Source: Chitinophagaceae bacterium
GTDB taxonomy: Bacteria > Bacteroidota > Bacteroidia > Chitinophagales > Chitinophagaceae
DNA length: 64,000 nucleotides
Reading direction: 5' to 3'
Assembly: GCA_013140985.1 (NCBI GenBank)
Contig: JABFRU010000042.1
Location: 1 to 64,000 of the forward strand
A model generated the notes under the pieces. It saw only the letters and a program-made list of their open reading frames with translations, made no database searches and was not told the origin of the DNA. Made by a program: the position numbers and the translations under genes. Shown here piece by piece: positions 1-8,369 of this stretch. Every line of letters starts with the position of its first letter. Position 1 is the first letter of the stretch.

Positions 1-1664
1 CTAACAGGGATGGTCATGATCCATGCCCAGAGAAGATTGACGGTTACTCCCCACCTTACAGCGGATAAACGTTTGGTGGCGCCTACGCCAATGATACTTC
101 CGGTAATAGTATGAGTAGTAGAAACGGGTATTCCCATCTGGCCCGTAAAGAATAAAGTATATGCACCGGCAGTTTCTGCTGATACACCTTCAAGCGGTGT
201 TACTTTGGTGATCTTTGTTCCCATTGTTTTTACGATCTTCCAGCCGCCACTCAGGGTGCCAAGGCCGATAGCCAGGTAGCAGGCGATCGGAACCCAGTTT
301 GGAAGATGACTGAAGTCCTGAATGGCGCCACTCGCAATCAAGGCGGCGCCAATGATCCCCATTACTTTTTGTGCATCATTACCACCATGACCGATACTGA
401 ATGCTGCGGAGCTGAATAACTGGAGTCTTTTGAACATCACACTCATGCTCCGGGCGGTTGGAGTCTTTATTCTTTCTGTATAGATGTAAACCAGGCAAAA
501 GAAAAGTGAAATGCCGACAATGCCCCAGGCTATGATCCTGTTATCTGATTTCAGGATCTCTTTTTTAAATGATTTCTCGACACTGAAGGTTGCTATCTTC
601 TTTTTTACCTCTTCGGTATTTTTTTCCTTGATGGGATAGATCTGGTCAACAAGTACCAACGCACTGTCTGCAGAGATCTTTTTGTCGATATATAATTGCA
701 GGGGGATCTTATAATCTTCTGTGGCTATTTTGGCTACCGCAAATACATTTTTAATGGAATCACTCTGGACCGATTGTGCTTCAATGATCAGGTAATCGTT
801 GGCATTACGTACATCATCTTTCAGGCGGCTTACTTCAATATCTTTTAACCAACCCTCCGCATACACTTTATTCGAAATGTAGGTGGCACCTAACTTGTCA
901 TAACGTGTGATCAGTGGTTTAATATGAGCATAGGTTTCGTTTGCTTTGGATAGTTTTTTCTGTGCAGAAGCCAGTTCAGCAATAGCAGTGCTGTCAGTGG
1001 GTTTGGCTTTTATCTTTTCCTGTGCAACGGAAATATCTTTTTTGTATTTATCTATTTTTAAGAACTTCTGCGTACCCTCCTGCATTTTACTATGCTCGAA
1101 ATAATCGAACAGGAAAAATGTAATGGTAGTAGCAACGGTAATGATCCCTATTCGTACCCACAAATTTCTTTTTACGGTAACGACGGTGATAAAAATGGAG
1201 ACGATCATTCCTATCAATGGAGCCAGGAAGATGAAAAGAATTGTTTTTAAAATAATACCGCTTTCAACCACCTTTCCCCATGATATGCCTGCACCCTTTG
1301 TCATCATAGCATGGGTGATGGCCGCCCCTGCAAAACCACCAATAAGAGTATGTGATGAAGAAGAAGGAATGCCATACCACCAGGTAAGCAGGTTCCAGAT
1401 GATAGCGGCGATGATGCCCGACAAAATAACAGGGAGTGTAATAAATTCTTTATTGACTGTTTTACTGATCGTATTGGCAACAGCATGGTCCTGGAAAATA
1501 AAATATGCAACAACATTAAAAAGGGCAGCCCACAATACGGCCTGCACCGGTGTAAGCACTTTCGTAGAAACAATGGTCGCAATGGAATTGGCGGCATCAT
1601 GAAAACCATTGATATAATCAAAGGCGAGGGCCAGTATTATGATTGCAATAACTAAAGTGGTCAT
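1..1664 (-). CDS. Inorganic phosphate transporter, PiT family (partial at left edge)
   Basis: Inner-membrane phosphate permease of the PiT/PHO4 family, expected to import phosphate coupled to a cation. It is read leftwards from ATG at 1664 and runs off the left edge, so about 554 N-terminal residues are visible. Both PHO4 signatures are present: GFHDAANSIAT (residues 20-30) and GHGGNDAQK (about 423-431), marking the two membrane halves. Between them lies a long hydrophilic, Lys-rich segment (about residues 185-385), far larger than in E. coli PitA but familiar from Bacteroidota PiT proteins. The DUF47 gene lies just upstream in the same direction, a standard PiT partner. The spacer between them carries an inverted repeat (1675-1766), so co-transcription is likely but not certain. 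Family call is firm; ion and affinity are not visible. Confidence 0.93.
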   Translation of the reverse strand, partial: MTTLVIAIIILALAFDYINGFHDAANSIATIVSTKVLTPVQAVLWAALFNVVAYFIFQDHAVANTISKTVNKEFITLPVILSGIIAAIIWNLLTWWYGIPSSSSHTLIGGFAGAAITHAMMTKGAGISWGKVVESGIILKTILFIFLAPLIGMIVSIFITVVTVKRNLWVRIGIITVATTITFFLFDYFEHSKMQEGTQKFLKIDKYKKDISVAQEKIKAKPTDSTAIAELASAQKKLSKANETYAHIKPLITRYDKLGATYISNKVYAEGWLKDIEVSRLKDDVRNANDYLIIEAQSVQSDSIKNVFAVAKIATEDYKIPLQLYIDKKISADSALVLVDQIYPIKEKNTEEVKKKIATFSVEKSFKKEILKSDNRIIAWGIVGISLFFCLVYIYTERIKTPTARSMSVMFKRLQLFSSAAFSIGHGGNDAQKVMGIIGAALIASGAIQDFSHLPNWVPIACYLAIGLGTLSGGWKIVKTMGTKITKVTPLEGVSAETAGAYTLFFTGQMGIPVSTTHTITGSIIGVGATKRLSAVRWGVTVNLLWAWIMTIPV

Positions 1665-1674
1665 AAAGGAGAAT

Positions 1675-1766
1675 TAGAAAATGTGTGAATGTGGAAATGT
1701 GAAAATAAAGTATATGGACACATGGCTCATTTCCACATTTTCATATTTATCACACTTACACATTGG
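1675..1766. repeat. Word-like inverted repeat (GTGAATGTG family) between PiT and DUF47 genes
   Basis: The left arm (about 1679-1707) repeats AATGTGTGAATGTGG-type words. The right arm (about 1731-1765) carries the complementary words (TTCCACATTTTCA, CACACTTACACATT). The spacer can fold into a long imperfect hairpin. The same word family recurs between atpF and atpH (21800-21876). Confidence 0.7.
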
Positions 1767-1768
1767 AA

Positions 1769-2416
1769 TTAAGCATATTTAATGATAATGGATTCGATCA
1801 CATTACTCACATCCTCGCATTTATCGGTAACGATCTCCATTACCTGGTAAATATCTCTTTTCTTGATCACCTCTTTGGCATCTGCTTCTGTATTGAAAAG
1901 CCTGTCAATGCTGAAATCCAGGATATCATCGCCCTGGTTCTCTATGCTGTTGATCTTTACCAATGCTTCAGTGATGTTGCGCATATTCTTCATATTCCGC
2001 AATTCGCCTATAGCAATTTTTACTTGTTGTGCACCTTCTTCGATCAGCTCAGAAAATTTATGCATACCCGGATCGTTAGGGTTTACTTTATAAAAATTGA
2101 TCTTTTTGGCAGCGGCATAAATATAATCAGCCACATCATCTAATGAAGTGGCGAGGTAATGGATATCTTCCCTGTCAAAGGGAGTAATAAAATTCCTGCC
2201 CAGCTCGGTAAATATATTATGCGTTATTTCATCATTGGCATGTTCAAGATCTTCCACCTTCATAATAAGGGCACCTCTTTTATCAAAATCAGATTCGCCT
2301 ACCACATTCCGGAGTAAGGTCCCCATTTTGGAAACGTTATCGGCCGCTTTTTCGAACAGTTCATAAAAGATCTTATTCTTTGGCATGAAGATCTTGAGAA
2401 AGTTATTAAGTGCCAT
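1769..2416 (-). CDS. DUF47 family PhoU-like protein, PiT partner
   Basis: Soluble, all-helical protein of the DUF47/PhoU-like family (215 residues, normal length). Such proteins are encoded next to PiT transporters and are thought to control phosphate flux through them. The sequence is alpha-helical and charged throughout with no signal peptide. It has PhoU-like acidic runs such as EDLEHANDEITHN (about residues 54-66) and DDVADYIYAAAKK (about 92-104). It is first in a leftward pair with the PiT gene, which starts about 105 bp downstream. Upstream lies a divergent porin gene sharing a 176-bp intergenic region. No Pho-box-like array facing this gene was seen. Family and pairing are firm; exact biochemical role is inference. 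Confidence 0.9.
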   Translation of the reverse strand: MALNNFLKIFMPKNKIFYELFEKAADNVSKMGTLLRNVVGESDFDKRGALIMKVEDLEHANDEITHNIFTELGRNFITPFDREDIHYLATSLDDVADYIYAAAKKINFYKVNPNDPGMHKFSELIEEGAQQVKIAIGELRNMKNMRNITEALVKINSIENQGDDILDFSIDRLFNTEADAKEVIKKRDIYQVMEIVTDKCEDVSNVIESIIIKYA

Positions 2417-2509
2417 AGTTAATGTTTTAGTACCGCCTCAATAATATGATAACGGTAATGGTTGCGAAATTACGGGGGGATTAAAAGCTGCGTTCCAAGA
2501 CCGCAGAAT

Positions 2510-2572
2510 TAATGATTACTTAATGTAGAGATAAAATTAGGGTAACGATTCAATAATAAAGATTTTATATTG
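2510..2572 (+). promoter_or_regulatory. Weak candidate Pho-box array upstream of the porin gene
   Basis: Five TAA-type hexamers start exactly 11 bp apart: TAATGA 2510, TAATGT 2521, TAAAAT 2532, TAACGA 2543, TAATAA 2554. A TATATTG stretch at 2566-2572 could be the -7 element. The region is AT-rich and the spacing to the -7 differs from the two better arrays (3931-3996 and 9691-9734), so this is a weaker call. Confidence 0.4.
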
Positions 2573-2592
2573 CAGCAATTTTCAACCTAACT

Positions 2593-3924
2593 ATGTTTCG
2601 GGGATATCAAATTTTTAAGAGACCGTATTTGACCGCATTTTTCCTCGTTTTTGTCTCAATTTCTGCTCATTCTCAGCGGTACCTGGCCGATATTGATTCT
2701 TCTTTTTTTATTAAGGATACGGTAAGACCTGTAATAAAAAGGTTCGAGAACTTACGCATTACCGGTTATATTCAGCCCCAGTTTCAAAAAGCACAGTCAG
2801 ACGGAGCACCTTCTTTTTCAGGAGGTAATTTTTCCCAGTTTTCCAGCAGCCGGTTTATGCTTCGAAGAGCAAGAGTAAAGATCGATTATATACTTCCATC
2901 AAAATACAGGTTTCCAAAGGCTTTGTTCTCCTTTCAGATCGACGCGACTGAACGGGGCGTAATAGTCAGGGATATGTTTTTGAAATTATTTGAAACAAAA
3001 AAGAACAAGTTGTCAATGACGGCAGGCCTTTTTGCCCGCCCTTTTGGGTATGAGGTCAATCTTTCATCTGCTTTTCGGGAAACACCGGAACGGGGAAGAA
3101 TGTCACAGATATTAATGCCTTCAGAAAGAGATATCGGGGTCATGTTCTCCTATGAGCCGCAGGAAAAAAGTCACAAGCTATCACATATAAAATTTGATGC
3201 AGGATTTTTTAACGGCCAGGGATTATCGGGCACAACAGATTTTGACGATCATAAAGATCTTATCTCAAGACTTTTTGTCAAACCCTATTTCATCAAAAAA
3301 ATTGAGTTGTCGGGAGGGATTTCTTATTTGCGGGGAGGATGGAAGAACGGAACAAAATATGTGTATGAAAGTGGAAAGGCAACTAACGGCGATAATATTT
3401 TTGTCGTTGACTCATCTGCCTCTAATCTTGGAAGATCATCACCCCGCCACTATTATGGAGCCGATGCACAGGTAAAATTGAAACATAAGTGGGGTGAAAC
3501 AGAATGGCGGGCCGAATATTGGTTTGGTACACAACCCGGCACATCAAATTCAACAAGTAACCCAGGGACTTTACCTAACTCAAATGGTAATCCTGTACCT
3601 ACTTATGTGCGGCATTATAATGGCGCCTTTTTTTTATTTCTTCAGAATATTGTAAATAACAAACACCAGCTAATGGTGAAATATGACTGGTACGACCCGA
3701 ATATCAAGGTGGAGAGAACAGATGTAGGGAAGCCAGGCGCTAATCTTACCGCGGCGGATATAAAGTTTTATACTTTGGGGATCGGCTATAGTTATTATTT
3801 CAACCCTCAAACCAAGGTCATTTTTTACTATGATTTTGTAAAGAATGAAAAGACACAAATGACTGGATTTGACACTGATCTGAATGATGACATTTTCACC
3901 TGCCGGCTTCAGTTTCGCTTCTGA
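2593..3924 (+). CDS. Phosphate-selective porin O/P-like outer-membrane protein
   Basis: Outer-membrane beta-barrel of the OprO/OprP (phosphate-selective porin) family, 443 residues, close to the family's usual 400-450. An N-terminal signal peptide ends near SISAHSQ (about residue 28). The remainder alternates strand-like segments with aromatic residues. The C-terminus ends in a barrel-type strand with terminal Phe (FTCRLQFRF), as expected for insertion by the BAM machinery. The family includes phosphate- and pyrophosphate-selective porins, although many Bacteroidota members have unknown specificity. Its position beside PiT/DUF47, with an 11-bp periodic TAA array upstream, supports phosphate. 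It is transcribed divergently from the DUF47 gene and is followed after 91 bp by a TonB receptor with its own promoter. Confidence 0.85.
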   Translation: MFRGYQIFKRPYLTAFFLVFVSISAHSQRYLADIDSSFFIKDTVRPVIKRFENLRITGYIQPQFQKAQSDGAPSFSGGNFSQFSSSRFMLRRARVKIDYILPSKYRFPKALFSFQIDATERGVIVRDMFLKLFETKKNKLSMTAGLFARPFGYEVNLSSAFRETPERGRMSQILMPSERDIGVMFSYEPQEKSHKLSHIKFDAGFFNGQGLSGTTDFDDHKDLISRLFVKPYFIKKIELSGGISYLRGGWKNGTKYVYESGKATNGDNIFVVDSSASNLGRSSPRHYYGADAQVKLKHKWGETEWRAEYWFGTQPGTSNSTSNPGTLPNSNGNPVPTYVRHYNGAFFLFLQNIVNNKHQLMVKYDWYDPNIKVERTDVGKPGANLTAADIKFYTLGIGYSYYFNPQTKVIFYYDFVKNEKTQMTGFDTDLNDDIFTCRLQFRF

Positions 3925-3930
3925 TCCGCA

Positions 3931-3996
3931 GTTAACATTCCGGTAATATTGGGGTCATAATTGCTTAACATGGTAGTAACATGCGGGTAACCTCAT
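3931..3996 (+). promoter_or_regulatory. Six-unit Pho-box-like direct-repeat array
   Basis: Six hexamers begin at exactly 11-bp intervals: TAACAT 3933, TAATAT 3944, TCATAA 3955, TAACAT 3966, TAACAT 3977, TAACCT 3988. Several are preceded by G, giving GTAACAT-like 7-mers plus a 4-bp spacer. That is the architecture of PhoB-type boxes (7+4 bp direct repeats). The last unit lies 14 bp before a CATCTTTG -7-like element, the same spacing as in the array at 9691-9734. Confidence 0.75.
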
Positions 3997-4001
3997 AGGT
4001 A

Positions 4002-4009
4002 CATCTTTG
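4002..4009 (+). promoter_or_regulatory. -7-like promoter element CATCTTTG of the TonB receptor gene
   Basis: CATCTTTG differs from the Bacteroidota -7 consensus TAnnTTTG only in its first base. There is no clear -33 element; the Pho-box-like array occupies that space, as expected for an activator-dependent promoter. The ATG at 4016 lies 7 bases downstream, so the transcript would be almost leaderless. Confidence 0.6.
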
Positions 4010-4015
4010 CCGCAA

Positions 4016-6817
4016 ATGAAAACGACTATGTACCTCCCGATGCGACTGATGATGGCAATGTTTTTTTTGGCCCTTGTTTCCTTCTCACAAGCTCAAAACA
4101 TAAAGCTTACAGGAAAAGTTTTGAATGAGAAAAATGAAGCTCTTCCTTCAGTCTCAGTTAAGATAGTTGGCGGTGGTGGAACTACAACAGATGTTGAAGG
4201 CCGTTTTTCTCTTTCACTTGTTCCCGGAAAAAAATATGAGATCGAATTTTCTGCTGTTGGTTATGAAACAAAAACTATTAATGAGGTTGAAGCTATTACA
4301 GGACAGATAAATGAATTGAATATCACCTTACAGGTAAAAGCTGCCACGGGAGATAATGTGACGGTAAGTGCAAGGAGATCTACTGCTCCAAGAGAAACAG
4401 TAGCCTCAGCTATCTCTTTTCAAAAAAATACAAATACGGTAGCATCTGTTATCTCTGCTGAAAGTATTCGCCGGTCGCCGGATAAAAATACCGGTGAAGT
4501 AATTAAACGTACACCCGGCGCTAGTTTGCAGGAAGGGAAATTCATCATTGTTCGTGGTTTGGCGGATCGATATAACCAGGCCATGCTGAATGGAATATTA
4601 TTAACAAGCACAGAGCCTGACAGAAAAACTTTTTCATTCGACCTGATCCCTGCCCCGATGATCGATAATATCATTATCAATAAAGCTTTTGTTCCTGAAT
4701 ATCCCGGCGAGTGGGCAGGTGGATTGATACAGGTGAATACAAAGGATATTCCTTCAAAGAATTTTCTGAATGTACAGGTAGGTCTTGGGTTTAATACCGC
4801 TACAACCGGCAAGGATTTTTATAAGGAAACAAGAGGAAAGCTTGACTGGTTAGGTATCGATGACGGATCAAGAGCGCTGCCTTCTGCTTTTCCTACCAAG
4901 TATAATTTTGATACAATGTCAATCGCTCAGAAGACAGCGCTTGGCAAAACAATGGATAACCGCTGGGTGTCAGAAAAAACATCGGGATCTCCTAATGCAT
5001 CTTTCCAGGCGAACGGTGGTTTTGCTACTACCCTGTTTGGAAAAAAGATCGGCGGCACATTCGGCATCAATTATAGCAGAACAAATAGTTTTTATAATAA
5101 TCCCAACCAGTTGCCTATACCGGATGCTACTACTGGCAAGTTCAATAATGAATATGAATTCGGAGATAATATTTATGACCAGGCTATTGCCGCCGGGGCA
5201 TTGGGCAGCCTGAGCATACAGTTGAACCCGCTGAACAAGATATCTTTTAAATCCATTATAAATGTAAATACGATCAACAGGGTACTGGAAAGAAGCGGTA
5301 AGAATATTACCCGTACAGATTCTCTTGTTGCGGGTACTGAATTTACTTTTAAGCAAAATACATTCTTTACTGGCCAGGTATCCGGCGATCATGGTATCAC
5401 CAAATCGTTGAAATTAAAATGGTATGGCGCATTCAATATATTGGATGGATATGTACCCGACCAGCGCAGGATATTATATTCTAAAACAAATGTATCAGAC
5501 CCATACAGGCTGGTGATCAGTAACACTCTTTCACAGCAAAGCGGCAGTCGCATCTACCAAGCATTAAGCGATTATATCTATACAGGCGGCGGCGATCTTA
5601 CCTATTCATTCGGCAAAGGCCAGTCGGTAAAAGGCGGATACATGCTACAGATAAAAGACCGTTTGTTTGATGCAAGGTTGTTCTCTTTTTTTCTTCCCCG
5701 TGATAATGACGTTCTGAAACAATTGCCTGCCGGCCAGATATTCTCTCCGCAGAATTTTGGTGATGGCTCTGCTACCAGTACATTGTTTGCTTTTGACGCC
5801 ATTAAAGGAAGCACTTTCCGCTATATGGCCAATACCATATTAAATGCAGGGTTCATTCAATTTGATAACCAGTTAGCCAAACAAAAAATAAGGATCGTAT
5901 GGGGATTAAGAGTTGAAAATTATGATCAGTTGGTCGGGAGTGTAAAAAAATGGGATCCCCGTCACACATATAGCAAAGTGACAGATTTCCTGCCCGGTGT
6001 AAATGCAACATTTAAAATAAATCCAAAAACCAATATAAGGTTATCAGGCTCGCAAACTGTTATCCGCCCCGAGCTGCGGGAACTGGCAGCATTGAATATT
6101 TATGATTTTGAATTGAATGCTTCTGTACAGGGCAATCCCAGTTTGAAGAGAACCAAAGTAACCAACCTTGATCTGCGTTATGAATTATATCCAAGACAAA
6201 GTGAAACATTTTCTTTAGGAGTTTTCTATAAGCATTTTGAAGATCCTATTGAATCTTTATTTGAACCGGGTACCGGCGGGGCCAGCACTTTCAATTACCA
6301 GAATGCTGATAAGGCTACGGCATTTGGTGTTGAGATAGAATTCAGGAAAAAACTTGACATGGTGGATGCATTCAAGAACTTTACCGTACAAGGCAATCTT
6401 TCTTATATAAAAAGTAAAGTAGAAGATACTGCATTGAACATTGACAGGCCATTGCAGGGTCAATCGCCCTATGTAATAAATATTGGCTTATTGTATGACC
6501 TGGAGAAAAAAGGATTTAATGCTACGTTGCTTTATAATCAAATAGGACAACGAATTGCCAATGTAGGAAAAGTGGAGGATGGTTTCCCTGATGTCTGGGA
6601 AAGAGGCCGCCCATTGCTCGATTTGCAACTATCACAAAAAATAATGCATAAAAAAGGAGAGATCAGGCTCAATGTATCGGACCTGCTGAACCAATCAAGG
6701 TATTATTATGAGAATAATGCTGGGTCCAGCAATTCGTACCAGTCAGCAGATCCTTACCGGTTCAAGAGAACATTCGGAACGACATTCACTTTGACATTTA
6801 ATTATTCAATATTATAA
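4016..6817 (+). CDS. TonB-dependent outer-membrane receptor with carboxypeptidase-regulatory-like domain
   Basis: Large outer-membrane receptor (933 residues) for energised uptake of a substrate across the outer membrane with TonB/ExbBD. The signal peptide ends near SFSQAQ. A carboxypeptidase-D-regulatory-like domain follows (about residues 25-105, starting KLTGKVLNEKNEALPSVSV). A plug domain spans about 130-250 (it includes FIIVRGLADRYNQAML), then a beta-barrel runs to the C-terminal strand TTFTLTFNYSIL. I start at ATG 4016; a TTG nine bases earlier falls inside the -7 element and is unlikely. It is preceded by a Pho-box-like array and followed after 25 bp by a beta-helix lipoprotein, an apparent two-gene operon. 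Substrate is not evident; a phosphate-containing compound is inferred from context only. Confidence 0.9.
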   Translation: MKTTMYLPMRLMMAMFFLALVSFSQAQNIKLTGKVLNEKNEALPSVSVKIVGGGGTTTDVEGRFSLSLVPGKKYEIEFSAVGYETKTINEVEAITGQINELNITLQVKAATGDNVTVSARRSTAPRETVASAISFQKNTNTVASVISAESIRRSPDKNTGEVIKRTPGASLQEGKFIIVRGLADRYNQAMLNGILLTSTEPDRKTFSFDLIPAPMIDNIIINKAFVPEYPGEWAGGLIQVNTKDIPSKNFLNVQVGLGFNTATTGKDFYKETRGKLDWLGIDDGSRALPSAFPTKYNFDTMSIAQKTALGKTMDNRWVSEKTSGSPNASFQANGGFATTLFGKKIGGTFGINYSRTNSFYNNPNQLPIPDATTGKFNNEYEFGDNIYDQAIAAGALGSLSIQLNPLNKISFKSIINVNTINRVLERSGKNITRTDSLVAGTEFTFKQNTFFTGQVSGDHGITKSLKLKWYGAFNILDGYVPDQRRILYSKTNVSDPYRLVISNTLSQQSGSRIYQALSDYIYTGGGDLTYSFGKGQSVKGGYMLQIKDRLFDARLFSFFLPRDNDVLKQLPAGQIFSPQNFGDGSATSTLFAFDAIKGSTFRYMANTILNAGFIQFDNQLAKQKIRIVWGLRVENYDQLVGSVKKWDPRHTYSKVTDFLPGVNATFKINPKTNIRLSGSQTVIRPELRELAALNIYDFELNASVQGNPSLKRTKVTNLDLRYELYPRQSETFSLGVFYKHFEDPIESLFEPGTGGASTFNYQNADKATAFGVEIEFRKKLDMVDAFKNFTVQGNLSYIKSKVEDTALNIDRPLQGQSPYVINIGLLYDLEKKGFNATLLYNQIGQRIANVGKVEDGFPDVWERGRPLLDLQLSQKIMHKKGEIRLNVSDLLNQSRYYYENNAGSSNSYQSADPYRFKRTFGTTFTLTFNYSIL

Positions 6818-6842
6818 TAACAACATCTCAAAAAAATAAAAA

Positions 6843-8291
6843 ATGAAAAAGTACATTCTTGCAATTACTGCCTTTGCAGCATTACTGGCCACCGGCTGTA
6901 GAAAAATTGAAACTGATGGTGAAAAGGAAATTGTGATCATCAATGGTGGCGGTGGCGGCGGTGGTGGTCAAACCATTACACTGCAGGGCCGCATCAGTGC
7001 CGATACTCTGTTGAGAAAACAGAACACTTATATCCTGAAAGGATTAGTATATATGGTGGGTAATCATACCATGACCATTGAGCCGGGAACTGTTATCAAA
7101 GGTTCTTTTAGTGGAAGCGATGTCGCAGCGCTGATCATTACAAAAGGTTCAAAGATCGTTGCACAGGGTACCGCTTCTGAGCCGATCATCTTTACTTCTG
7201 CATCACCTAATCCTCAATCAGGTGACTGGGGAGGCATAGTTCTTTGCGGAAAAGCAAGTGTAAATACTTCCTATAATGGAGTTGCTAATAGCTACCAGGT
7301 AGAGGGTGGTATAGATAATGCCAATGGTGATGGCATTGCTGGTGGTGGAACTACTCCTGACGATAATGACAACTCTGGTGTATTAAGCTATATAAGGATC
7401 GAGTATGCCGGTTATGCCTTTCAACCTGATAAAGAGATCAACAGCCTCACAATGGCTGCTGTAGGAAGAGGCACTACGATCGATCATATACAGGTAGTGT
7501 ATGCAAAGGATGATGCTTATGAGTGGTTTGGCGGAACAGTGAATTGCAAATACCTGATCGCTTTAAAAACACAGGATGATGATTTTGATACAGACAATGG
7601 TTATAATGGGAAAGTACAGTTCGGCATTATTATCCGTGATTCACTCATCGCCGATATTTCCAATTCAGAAGCTTTTGAAAGTGATAATAATTCAGGCGGA
7701 ACAACAGCAGCACCTAAAACAGCTCCTATTTTCAGTAATATCACAGCAATAGGGCCCAGAGCTACATTAACCAATGTTGGAAGTTCGCTGTTCAGAGGAG
7801 CTACACATATAAGAAGAAATACAGCAATGTCACTTTTCAACTCTATACTTTTAGGATGGCCAAGAGGTTTGGAAGTGGATGCTACAACCGGAACATCTAC
7901 TGCATTGAATATTGAAGACAGTTCACTTCGCCTGCGGAATGTTACTATTGCGGGTTGTGCCACTAACACAAGGTTCAGCGGTACAGCAGGCGCTACCATT
8001 ACAAACGATGCAACATTTTTAGCATGGGCAAGTAATACATTTTATAATAATGATTTCCTTACCAACACATCTGATGCAAAACTGATTCAACCGTTTAACT
8101 ATACTGCGCCAGATCCAACTCCTTTTGCAGGAGGCAGCGGTAACCAAAAGATCCTTACAGGCGGTGGATTCACAGACAGCAAATTTACAGGGGATACTTT
8201 CTTTGAGAAGACCATAACCTTCCGTGGTGCAATTGCACCTGCCGGTGATCTGGCCAACTGGTGGAAAGGATGGACCAAATGGAATTATTAA
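6843..8291 (+). CDS. Secreted beta-helix-like lipoprotein with poly-Gly linker
   Basis: Probable surface-exposed lipoprotein of 482 residues. The signal peptide ends in a lipobox (LLATGC, Cys at about residue 19). A run of eight glycines (about residues 36-43, encoded by GGT/GGC repeats) forms a flexible tether. The rest is rich in regularly spaced hydrophobic and Gly/Asn residues (for example MTIEPGTVIKGSF and SGDWGGIVLCGKAS), typical of right-handed beta-helix or related repeat folds. No T9SS sorting tail is present. It sits 25 bp behind the TonB receptor, a common pairing of receptor and surface lipoprotein in Bacteroidota, so it may capture or process the receptor's ligand. No enzymatic motif was recognised; function is inference from context. 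Confidence 0.75.
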   Translation: MKKYILAITAFAALLATGCRKIETDGEKEIVIINGGGGGGGGQTITLQGRISADTLLRKQNTYILKGLVYMVGNHTMTIEPGTVIKGSFSGSDVAALIITKGSKIVAQGTASEPIIFTSASPNPQSGDWGGIVLCGKASVNTSYNGVANSYQVEGGIDNANGDGIAGGGTTPDDNDNSGVLSYIRIEYAGYAFQPDKEINSLTMAAVGRGTTIDHIQVVYAKDDAYEWFGGTVNCKYLIALKTQDDDFDTDNGYNGKVQFGIIIRDSLIADISNSEAFESDNNSGGTTAAPKTAPIFSNITAIGPRATLTNVGSSLFRGATHIRRNTAMSLFNSILLGWPRGLEVDATTGTSTALNIEDSSLRLRNVTIAGCATNTRFSGTAGATITNDATFLAWASNTFYNNDFLTNTSDAKLIQPFNYTAPDPTPFAGGSGNQKILTGGGFTDSKFTGDTFFEKTITFRGAIAPAGDLANWWKGWTKWNY

Positions 8292-8316
8292 TACAGATTA
8301 GTTAAGTATAGAAATG

Positions 8317-8347
8317 AAAGAGGCAGATATCATATCTGCCTCTTTTT
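8317..8347. terminator. Bidirectional intrinsic terminator
   Basis: Nearly perfect palindrome with 14-bp arms around AGAGGCAGATAT, with a T-run on the right and A-rich sequence on the left. It lies between the convergent genes ending at 8291 (+) and 8370 (-). Confidence 0.85.
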
Positions 8348-8369
8348 TATGCACAGTATCTATCTAAAA

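Noticed and set aside
1123-1602. Rightward open frame of 159 codons opposite the PiT gene
   Set aside because: It is antisense to clear PiT coding sequence and shows no family features.
2417-2509. Pho-box array facing the DUF47/PiT operon
   Set aside because: TAA-type hexamers at 2442, 2450 and 2456 are not 11 bp apart and none is phased on the minus strand.
6945-6968. GGT/GGC tract as a phase-variation microsatellite
   Set aside because: The units are triplets that keep the frame and simply encode a poly-Gly tether; slippage would not switch the gene off.
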